Shown here: one piece after another, positions 56,136-64,000 of the stretch
Layout: each line of letters begins with the position of its first letter
Position numbering within the stretch: position 1 is the stretch's first letter
Assembly (NCBI GenBank): GCA_030280995.1
Contig: JASXTE010000005.1
Location: 27,368,501-27,432,500 of the forward strand
DNA: 64,000 nt
Source of the DNA: Hemileia vastatrix
Taxonomy: Eukaryota > Basidiomycota > Pucciniomycetes > Pucciniales > Zaghouaniaceae
Direction: 5' to 3'
Made by a program: the position numbers and the translations under genes
The notes under the pieces: generated by a model
Told to the model about the DNA's origin: nothing
The model's database searches: none
What the model saw: the letters and a program-made list of their open reading frames with translations, nothing else

Positions 56136-57006
56136 TGTGGTGATCCAAACCTGGGTAGGCCTTTGGAGTGCATATTTGGGGGTATTTGGTATTTAGGGTG
56201 TTATTGGGGTTATGGTGTTATTAGTGGTATTTTTTATTGTTAGTTGATAGTAATTAGTGTTTTTGGAGGCTTAAGCTAGGGTCACTTATTATGTCTCAGC
56301 TTAATTTACTTTCTTTTCTCTTCATTTTGGTATCCCTTATGGGTGGTTACCTTGTTATATAGGGTAGTTATGGTGTTGTTATTGGTATTTATCAGAAGTT
56401 TATTGCTTAGTGGTGCTTATGTAGGCTTAAGCTAGCATCACTTATTATTTCTCAGCTTATTTTCCTTTATTTTCTCTTCATTTTAGTATTTCTTATGTGT
56501 GTTTATATTGTTTATTAGTGAAGTTATGGGTTTTTATGGGTTGTATGGGTGTTTTAGGGCCTAGAAGCAGCCGCCTGCCTGGGTGCTGGGGAAGCGCTAA
56601 AATGCACTTTTTTTGCATGAAAAAGGCTGGGAAAGCTGTATTTTGTGCTGGTAGTTGGTTAGGGGGTGTGTGCACTGGCAGTATGATGTGTGTGTGGGAA
56701 GATTTTTAGGGAATCACCTTGTCTCTTTAGTCATCACCTCTCTGTTCCTCACAGTCTCATTGGCTTGTGTTTTTTTGGAATATATTACTGTTCTTTTCAA
56801 CTCTTTCAGGTAGTCTGTCTGGGAATATTATCTTCACTTTTAAATATGTCAAGAGTGTTTAATTAGAGGGTCTAGCAAACAGATCACCAATTTTCTGCAG
56901 CAGATAAATCTCACTTGTCATTCTACAGGGACAGGGAATTTTCTTTCTGGTTTTTCTCCAACTCTCGTTGTCAAGCCCTATAGCTAGTACTATTAGATTC
57001 TATACA
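56136..57006 (+). mobile_element. Solo LTR of family A
   Basis: Starts TGTGGTGATCCAAACCTGGG and ends GATTCTATACA. 871 bp. It shares the internal duplication of the other A LTRs. No internal region and no clear target duplication (GGTGT left, GAGTG right). Confidence 0.85.
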
Positions 57007-57114
57007 GAGTGGCTTCATCCCAGTAAATAATTAATTATTTTACTGGTTAAGTCTAGCAGCCTGGCTGACACTCCCTTACTCTAAAAAAACAATTAAAAAA
57101 AATGCTATGATTTT

Positions 57115-57541
57115 TTCTTTTTATATTTCTTTAGAAGAGTAAGAAGATTAGATATCTCTTTCCCAGGTATCCAAGAATCAGATTCAGAAGGTTTATTCTT
57201 GAATCTTAATAATTATTCAGTACCTTTTTCAGAAGTAACTATTCTGTCATTTAGAACCTTTTCAATTTCTGCTGTCTCAGTGATTCCATTAGGGGTCTTC
57301 TTTGGTATTCCCCTCCTTTTGGGAAATAAATCACAATTGGATGTGTAATGTTTCAAAAGAGATATTGGAAAAACAGGATATTTCTGTCATATAGAGAGTA
57401 CAAGATAACTTCAACTGCATTATCACCAACCATTCTTCTGACACCAAATGAACCTACAAATGGGTCTTTTAATTTGTTATTACCTTTTAAATTGAAGTGG
57501 ACTGTAGAAATCAGTACCTCATCATCCTTTTTAAAAGCAAA
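57115..57541 (-). pseudogene. E integrase C-terminus and chromodomain
   Basis: The chromodomain (E-I-E-K-V-L-N-D-R ... L-L-R-F-K-N-K ... W-I-P-G-K-E-I) ends near 57130. One TAA replaces the Tyr that C has in Y-L-L-R-F. Between 57300 and 57541 the frame carries the barrel-like V-E-V-I/Y-D-R-K-type text collinear with C, with frameshifts. Confidence 0.8.
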
Positions 57542-58857
57542 TTATTTATGGGATTTGTCCCACCTCTTCTTCTCATATTCAAAAGATTTTTCAATACATT
57601 TTTGAGCATGACTTCTGGAAAGTTGTTGCATTTGAAGAAAAGATTTTACACCAGGATGTAAATCCAATTTAGGTATTTTATAATTGATTATTTGGGCAGG
57701 AGTATTTGGAACATATCCAATCCAGAGCTCAAAAGGCTTTTTCTGAGTGACAGAATGAACAGTGCTATTGTAAGCAAATTCCAAACCAGGAAGTAAGGTG
57801 ACCCAATCATGAGTGAACCTGTCATTTTATTTGTACTCAAGGACAAAGGCACAATACCTTATTATAATGTCTTCTAAGGGCTGAATCATTCTTTCAGCTA
57901 ATACATTAGTCTGGGGGGATGGGCAGTAGAGATCTTCAGATAACAACCACGTACATCCATAAGAGAAATCCAAAATTCAGAAGTAAATTTAGGGTCCCTA
58001 TCAGATATTATGGCCTTTGGAAAACCAGAAGTATTAAACATATGAGACCACCACAAAAAGTCTAATTCTTTAGTGGAAACATCCTTGTGAGTAGGGATAA
58101 ATTTAAACATTTTTATGAATCTTTCCACAATAACCCAGCAAGAGTTATAACTGTATTTCCCAGAAATGGCTTATCCTTTTACAAATTCCATGTTTATTAT
58201 TTGCCATGGTGCATCAGGAGCTTCAATATTTTGCATTAATCCAGCTCTTTTTCCAGTCAATCCTTTTGATTTCTGGAAAGATTTACAGGATTCAACATAT
58301 ATTTTGGTGTCTTCAGACATATTAACCCACCAAGAAGTGCTCTTAACTCTGATCATTGTTTTCTCAAGATCAAAATTTCCAGCCAATATGTCATCATGAA
58401 AAATTTTCAAGATGATCTCTTTCATAGAAGGAGAAATAACAATAAAATTACTCAACTTTCTTCTATAATAGAAGTAGCCTTCATCAATTGAAAATTTACC
58501 TTTTTCCAAAGACTTCTGGTACTTTGGTGTGAGGTTTTTACTTAATGCTTGTATTAAAGCATTCTTTGGATCATTTAATATATTACATAGATTGTTTAAG
58601 TCAATGTCCTTATCATATGAATCCAGAATAAGTTGTAATAGATCTTTCTCCATATCAACCACATATATTCCATGAATGTGAACTATTTCATCTTCAGGAA
58701 CTAATGCAGGATTTGAATCATCATTTGGCAAAGGTAACCTTGATAACATATCCACATTGGAGTAAACAATACCAGCCCTATGAATTATTGTCATCCTCCA
58801 TCTGTATTCATGAACAGCTAGCTGACATCTGAACATATGTCTGTTAGGTGTTTTCAA
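57542..58857 (-). pseudogene. E integrase core and HHCC region
   Basis: Frames 58857-58171, 58128-57898 and 57784-57542. HHCC text is H-D-D-I-L-A-G-N and C-K-S-F-Q-K-S-K (one His and one Cys lost compared with C). The core has M-E-F-V-K-G, S-D-R-D-P-K-F-T-S-E-F-W and, after a frameshift, L-A-E-R-M-I-Q with the catalytic Glu. F-A-Y-N-S-T-V-H-S-V-T follows. The Lys that is a stop in C is present here. Confidence 0.85.
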
Positions 58858-58884
58858 GTTTAAGAGGGATTTGACTGGACTGCA

Positions 58885-59256
58885 TTAAGTGACAAGTTCA
58901 AATTTCTGGTCATCCAGGTAATAATGTAGCTTCTCTAGAGCCCACACTACTGCTAAACACTCCAGTTGAGTGGCACCATATTTCAATTCACTATTTCTCA
59001 AGTTTCTTGAAATATAACAAATTACTACTTCTGATACTTTATCATTCATAACTTGTTTTTGATGGAGAGCAGCACCAAGACCAATAAAGCTGGAATCAGT
59101 GTATAAAATAAATGGTTTATTAAATTCAGGAAAGGCAAGAATTGGTGCTGAAATCAAACAATTTTTCATAGTGTCAGGAGCTTTCACCTGTTGTATGGCT
59201 GCCACTTTGTTTGTTCTGGTCAATACATATCTGCAAACCTGAGACAACATGATCAA
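58885..59256 (-). pseudogene. E RNase H
   Basis: F-I-L-Y-T-D-S-S-F-I-G-L-G-A-A-L-H-Q, then S-E-V-V-I-C-Y-I-S-R and E-C-L-A-V-V-W-A. A frame break at about 58860-58885 separates it from the rest of RNase H, which continues as the start of the 58857 frame. The RT connection at about 59257-59284 is also broken. Confidence 0.85.
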
Positions 59257-59284
59257 GTAAGTTTAAGGAATGAAAACCAAATTT

Positions 59285-59930
59285 TCATTTTTTCAAGGCA
59301 AGTGTCATATTGATCTCATCCATTTTATGGAACACTTCACACAGGTGGTTAAGATTGTCCTCAAATGTTTTAAAGAATATGATGATATCATCAATGTAAA
59401 CCATCAGCCATCCTTCAATTATTTCCTGATGGGATGTGTTGTCCATAACGTTTTGAAAAACTGAAGGGGCATTTTTGGGGCCAAATGGCATCCTAATATA
59501 CTTATAAATACCCATTTGAGTGGAAATCATCAGAAAATTCTGAGAATTCTTCTCAACAGGTACCTGTTGATATCCTTTATTACCATCGAAACAGCTGATA
59601 TATTTAGCACCTTGTAAGGTAGCATGTATAGAGCTAATTCTGGGTAAAGGATAGATATCATCAACAGTATAAGTGTTTAATGCTCTATAATTACCACATA
59701 ACTTGGCTTTATCTTTCTCATAAGAAACTAATACAGGTGAGATAACACAATGTTTAGGTGTTTCAACTACCTTTTCAATAATATTCATTTTTAAAAGAGT
59801 AGAGATATTGTCTTCAATATCTTTTCTCTTTGTGGGAGAAGAAGGATAAGACTTCTTCTTTAAACTAGGTGGTGTTTCAGTTAATGGGAAAGATAATGAC
59901 AGCTTCATTTCTTCATTTATAATCCTAATT
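59285..59930 (-). pseudogene. E reverse transcriptase
   Basis: The frame runs K-L-C-G-N-Y-R-A-L-N, C-F-D-G-N-K-G-Y-Q-Q, M-P-F-G-P-K-N-A-P and Y-I-D-D-I-I-I-F. Unlike C, both catalytic Asp residues of Y-I-D-D are present. The frame is open for 207 codons. It is broken on both sides, at about 59285 and 59908. Confidence 0.9.
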
Positions 59931-60211
59931 CATGAGACCTATGAGCAAAGGCCATAGGAAAATATTTTATCAATTGAATGATGGAATCCTTTTCTTCACC
60001 AGAAATTTTTTCACCAAAAGAAGCAGTGTAATTTTCAGACAAAGTGCAGGCATTTCTTTTGTAGATCTTCCTTTATATTGAACTACAGAATGACATGTGC
60101 TCAATCCTGGTGTTAATAATTTTTTGGGGAGGAAATTTTAAATTTTCTCTTCCCATTCATCCCCATTGTGAAGCATTTGTTTTAGGGATTCAATTTTATG
60201 CCATATTTGGT

Positions 60212-60800
60212 TTAAATACCATTTCCCACAATGAACCAACTGCTTAAATTATCATTTTTTATAACAACAAAATCACACATAGCTCTTACAAAATTATGGT
60301 TATATTTTAAAAATACTGTGGCTTTGTATTTACCAATGGGTGACAAAACAGAGCCATAACCTTTCCAATTCTTAGAAATGATAGGCATAAGTTTTGATTT
60401 ATAATATTGGTCCACTGAAGCAAGTAATTTTTCAGATACTACACTTCCTCCAGCTCCAGAATCTAAAACAACCTCAATTTTATTTCCACCAATCAAGACT
60501 GGTGCCTTGAGAGGGGCAATAATAATTGAGCTTTCCTCAAGATTTCTTATGATCTCATCATCTTCTACTGTAGATAAATCATTATTCCCAATATCAATAT
60601 TATTTAAATAATGAATATATTCTTCCAGCATTAAAATTTCCTGGTGAGATTCATATGAAATATTGCTGGCACAATTACTTGAAGTATCATCCAGTGCAAC
60701 TGTGTCATCAGCATGTTCCTCAGTCTGTTCAACAAGATATATTTTCTTGTCAAAAACAAGGCCTTTCTTCTAAGGCTTGTTGAATTTAAAGAAAGTGTGT
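60212..60800 (-). pseudogene. E knuckle region and protease
   Basis: The protease motif V-V-L-D-S-G-A-G-G-S-V-V-S lies near 60445-60480, followed by the flap-like N-W-K-G-Y-G-S-V-L-S-P-I-G. Upstream the knuckle site reads F-F-K-F-N-K-P-stop-K-K-G-L-V-F, aligned with C-Y-K-C-N-K-P-W-V-K-G-H-K-C in C. All four metal ligands are replaced. Confidence 0.8.
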
Positions 60801-60928
60801 GTTGCATACTTTTTAGGTGAAACAGGGGAAGAAGGTTTACCAACCTTTTCAAGATGTTTCTGTTGGTAATTGGAGGTTCTCTCCAATGAAGTTCTAGGAA
60901 TGAATCTTCTAGAATCATACTTGTTATT

Positions 60929-61362
60929 TTAAAGGATCTCATTACAAGTATTTATAAAAGAAGAAGTTTCTCTTGAAAACTCAGTCCTAGCAACTATCAA
61001 GTCTCTCAGAGAAATAGGAAATTTATAGAGGATCCTGTCCTTCCATAATTCAAAATCCATATCTGGGTCCATTGCCCTCAGGATCTTCACAAGTTTCATC
61101 AGGAACTCAATAGGTTTTTCAGCAGAAGAAGAGCTATATCTAGATTCTTCATAATGCCTTTGTTGAGCTAACCTAAACTTGGAACCACCAAATTTTGCTT
61201 TAATTAATTTCTTCCAATCTTCCCATGAGTAGTCATTTTTATCTAAGAGGACATATTCATACCACATTAGGGATACATTGGTAAATAAAGAAATTAATTT
61301 TGACACAATCTCCTCATCTGGGAGCTTGTAAGAAATTTTCAGATTATCAATTCTGAAAATAA
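60929..61362 (-). pseudogene. E gag, distal part (after MITE 1)
   Basis: R-I-D-N-L-K-I-S-Y-K-L-P-D-E-E-I to F-I-N-T-C-N-E-I-L, collinear with the C Gag domain. The frame entering from the left of the MITE is 250 bp of transposon, so only from 61362 downward is real. Beyond the TAA at 60929 the same frame continues to the knuckle, so gag and pol were one frame in the ancestor. Confidence 0.8.
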
Positions 61363-61612
61363 CACTATGCAATATAGGGGGTGGACTTGCTAGCAAGTCC
61401 TCAACCTGAACTCAGACAGAACTCAGATGGAATTCATACTGAACTCATACTGAACTCTACTTGAAGACCCACCTAAAACTGTTCTGCTGAGTGGTGTTCA
61501 TCCCTGATTGTATGGTTCCTTTTTCAATAGCTCAATGTGTGTTCAATCTGTGGTGAATTTGAGTCCAAGGTTGCGGACTTGCTAACAAGTCCGCCCCCCG
61601 TATTGCGCGGTG
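61363..61612. mobile_element. CACTA-type MITE, copy 1 (in E gag)
   Basis: 250 bp, starting CACTATGCAATATAGGGGG and ending in the inverted form. Inverted repeats are about 44 bp, each with the palindrome GGACTTGCTAGCAAGTCC (one base changed in the right copy). TAA duplicates at 61360-61362 and 61613-61615. The centre has GAACTCATACT repeats. The 253 bp added shift the gag frame. Confidence 0.85.
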
Positions 61613-63252
61613 TAAATTGTTACCAATCAGAGGAAGAATCACCATCAAATGTTGGGAATTGTTCAAGTTTTGGCCAATTCTTTTGAATTGAAGCAGTCTC
61701 CTTATTACAAGCTTTTTTCTGAGTGAGAAGAAGCTGTAACTTCTCCAATTGGTCAGTAATTTCATTGTTTAACCCTTCTGTAGATAAAACAGGGAACATC
61801 ATCGATTTTTGATGGAAACTCAGTAATATCTACAGGCATTTCTGGTACTAATTTTACTTTAGATGAACTAGGGCCAGGTACAATTGGAGTATCCTGTGAA
61901 ACAGGTTCTTTCAAAGAAATTTCAGAATAATTTTGGTCATGTAACAATGAATTCAATTTCCATTCAATGGTTTTTAGCCTATTCTTTACTCCTGGAATAC
62001 TAGATAAAGTCTCATTGATGGTTGCAAAAAATAATTGGCTCTTATTTTGCAAAGATGAATAATGGTCACTTAATCTCTTTAAGTTCAACTTATGTCCCCC
62101 TAGATCCTGGCAACAGATAGACACAGTTTCTTGTAATTTAGACAAATCATTCTTGATATTTTGCCAAAAAGCAACTTTCTTCTCATGAGTTACTTTGTAC
62201 TTAAAAAAATCATCAGAAACTCTCTGTAATTCACTTCTCACTGATTGATAATACTCTTCAGTTAACAAACTATTAAATTTTTGAGTTGATTGCATTTTTT
62301 TCATTATATGATCCTGTTTGGCAATAATATCTCTCAAATGTGCATCATTAATGTTAGCTACATCTGGAGTATTTCTTAATAGGGAAACAGAAAGATTTTC
62401 CATATTCTCATACAATTCAGCATAAAGTGATTCATCAATAATAGCCATATCAGGATTTATCATTGATGTAGCAATCAATACCAAAGGATTAGTTACGTAA
62501 GAATATTGAGAAATCTGCCTACTACAGCCAGACTCTACTGGTCTTAAGGTATCATATCCTCTTCTAGAATTACCTGAAGTAATTGAATCTGTAACAAGAA
62601 AGTGTACTTGGTATTCAATAGAGGGGCTTACCATGGTTTTGGAAAAAATTGAATTTGATTGTTCTTCCTCTTTCTTCCTCCTTGGTAGGGGCGAGAAGGT
62701 GTTGGATTGAACTGATGGGGCCTGGAAGGACCTGCCTGAGGTGCTTGCTGTTGTTGTTGTTGGTCCTGGAGGTAGTCCCACTGGGTGTTTAGCCATTCTC
62801 ATTGCCATTTCAAAACTTCCATCTTTTCTTGTTGTTGAGGAGCCAATTGTGGAAGGACTTTTGGTGCTGAAGGAGGTTTCTTCTTCTCTTGAAGAAAGGA
62901 TTCTATGTTTCTTACCTTTTCTTCTAGAATTTCTGCTTTTGACCTTAGTTTGATATTCTCTGCCCTCAACTCCTTGATGTGAAGGGAGAGGTTGCTGACT
63001 TGATGTTTCAAGGGCATCTTTTTTATCTTGAATCTTTTTGAAAGCTCTTCTGAGGGGTTCACTGGAGGCTTTTGATCCATAGCAGTTTTTTCCACTTTTA
63101 TTTCTATTTCTTGTGTTTCCACATCCTGATTGGTCCAATAATTGATTAATTTGAGCAAGTTTTGTAGTCAAAAGAGAACTTACAGAAGTCTCATCATAAT
63201 CAATCAAGTCTAGTTTCTCATTATGGGCAGCAGAAGCACTTTGATCAGTCAT
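61613..63252 (-). pseudogene. E gag, proximal part
   Basis: The ATG at 63252 opens M-T-D-Q-S-A-S, then N-T-R-N-R-N-K-type text, a Ser/Arg/Lys-rich stretch and, from about 62460, a coiled-coil-rich region. The frame is open for 496 codons to 61762. Further on, text ends T-F-D-G-D-S-S-S-D-W with a TAA in place of the Gln seen in C, just before MITE 1. There is no counterpart of the C double stop near 62475. Homologous in order to C 16176-17640. Confidence 0.75.
62799..63080 (-). CDS. Overlapping coiled-coil ORF inside E gag, +1 frame
   Basis: An ATG at 63080 (M-D-Q-K-P-P) opens 93 codons in the +1 frame of the gag ORF, 172 nt after its start. Contents: S-E-E-L, F-K-I-K-K, P-L-K-H-Q-V-S-N-L, then a heptad-like E/L/K helix. 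It aligns with the C inner ORF at 16261 and stops at nearly the same place. Downstream of the TGA the frame is open again (Gln-rich, then S-R-P-Y-Q-G-G-R-K-R-K) until P-W-stop, as in C. Confidence 0.5.
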   Translation of the reverse strand: MDQKPPVNPSEELSKRFKIKKMPLKHQVSNLSLHIKELRAENIKLRSKAEILEEKVRNIESFLQEKKKPPSAPKVLPQLAPQQQEKMEVLKWQ

Positions 63253-63253
63253 T

Positions 63254-63503
63254 CACTACGCAATATAGGGGGTGGACTTGCTAGCAAGTCCTCAACCTGA
63301 ACTCAGATGGAACTCAGACTGAACTCATACTGAACTCATGCTGAACTCTACTTGGACACCCACCTAAAACTGTTCTGCTGAGTGGTGTTCATCCCTGATT
63401 GTATGGTTCCTTTATCAATAGCTCAATGTGTGCTCAATCTGTGGTGAGTTTGGGTCCAAGGTTGCGGACTCGCTAGCAAGTCCGCCCCCCATATTGCGTG
63501 GTG
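63254..63503. mobile_element. CACTA-type MITE, copy 2 (one base before the E gag ATG)
   Basis: 250 bp, CACTACGCAATATAGGGGG to the inverted end, with ATT duplicates at 63251-63253 and 63504-63506. Same orientation as copy 1 and about 90% or more identical. Subterminal palindrome GGACTTGCTAGCAAGTCC on the left, one change on the right. Confidence 0.85.
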
Positions 63504-64000
63504 ATTGTTGTATATAACCTGAACTGAGAGAAAGAAAAATTAAAATTAAATCAGTTATTATCTTACTTTGTTGAAAGGAAAATACAAGAAAAATTAAAAT
63601 ATTTCAATATATAATCAATTATCAGGATTATTCAATCAACTGAAATAATGAAAATTTAATATTTTTCAGGACAACAAATCAACTGAAATAATTATCACAA
63701 TTTTTTATTAAACTAATTTAGATATTTACATTTTATTACAAGGATTTAAAATAAATCAACTGAAATAATCAAATTATTTATTAATTGTCAGGAAAAAAAG
63801 TCAACTGGAATAATTAATACAAGTCCCAATTAGTTATTAATGTATATTGATATATAACTACCAGAATTTAATGTCAACTGAAGTTATTTAATATAATTAA
63901 TTTAGGTAATTTATATATTTATTATTTCACTTCCAGGACAACCTTAAACTGCAACAATATAATAAAATTTTAATTATCAGGTTAATTTTCAACTGAAATA
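63504..64000 (-). repeat. E leader with repeated TCAACTGAAATAAT motif
   Basis: The motif or a close variant occurs at 63636, 63679, 63756, 63801, 63874 and 63989. Most copies have CAGGA or AGGA 10-18 bases before them. AT-rich and non-coding. It lies upstream of gag, so it is 5' untranslated or LTR sequence of E. The window ends inside it. Confidence 0.65.

Larger units (their letters stand above)
57007..64000 (-). mobile_element. Chromovirus E, 3' LTR stub to the window edge
   Basis: The 3' LTR begins TGTCAGCCAGGC at 57070 (minus) and is cut at 57006 by the A solo LTR. The PPT AGAGTAAGGGAG is the reverse complement of 57071-57082. Chromodomain, INT, RNase H, RT, PR and gag follow to the right. 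Two MITEs interrupt gag. The 5' LTR would lie beyond 64000. Domain order and text make it a diverged relative of C. Confidence 0.85.

Overview
The window is a stack of nested fungal transposable elements. I recognise no host gene, tRNA, rRNA or CRISPR array. It is AT-rich, it carries chromodomain Ty3/Gypsy elements, and it has a Ty3 lineage whose RT motif reads F-x-D-D-G-G-I-K-G-P. The one well-supported intron is 49 nt with GTAAAC / CTGAC / CAG signals. Together these point to a repeat-bloated fungus, most likely a basidiomycete (rust or large-genome mushroom). The species cannot be named from sequence alone.

Layout. 1-1821: open Ty1/Copia gag-pol on the minus strand, running off the left edge. 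1888-2034: 79-bp tandem repeat. 2127-2751: 240-bp foldback. 4491-5220: indel-free 90-bp minisatellite. 5221-36787: one long minus-strand Ty3 element, B2, broken by three later insertions: a chromovirus cluster C (13321-24407) in its integrase, a non-autonomous element A (30935-36638) in its 5' LTR, and a solo LTR H (9156-9946) in its 3' tail. 36788-38990: a decayed plus-strand integrase/chromodomain piece (D) meets a minus-strand gag piece (F). 39921-41196: old solo LTR G. 44513-53656: B1, a plus-strand sister of B2 that has lost integrase. 55198-55410: PIF/Harbinger transposase remnant. 56136-57006: solo A LTR. 57007-64000: second chromovirus, E (minus), interrupted by two 250-bp CACTA-type MITEs.

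What stands out. Family B carries accessory genes antisense to pol between integrase and the 3' LTR. Two of them encode related C-x2-C-x6-C-x(12-15)-C-x2-C-x6-C clusters of Zn2Cys6 type. The same tail holds a repeated nested hairpin and arrays of a short dyad motif. Element A has lost protease, RT and integrase and the zinc-cluster genes, but it keeps the hairpins and the dyad arrays. That is what a non-autonomous element depending on B-supplied factors would look like (inference). Separately, chromoviruses C and E both keep two overlapping reading frames at the start of gag.

Nearly every element is broken by stops, frameshifts or lost catalytic residues. Where ORFs are called pseudogenes, the domain identities are firm but activity is not expected.
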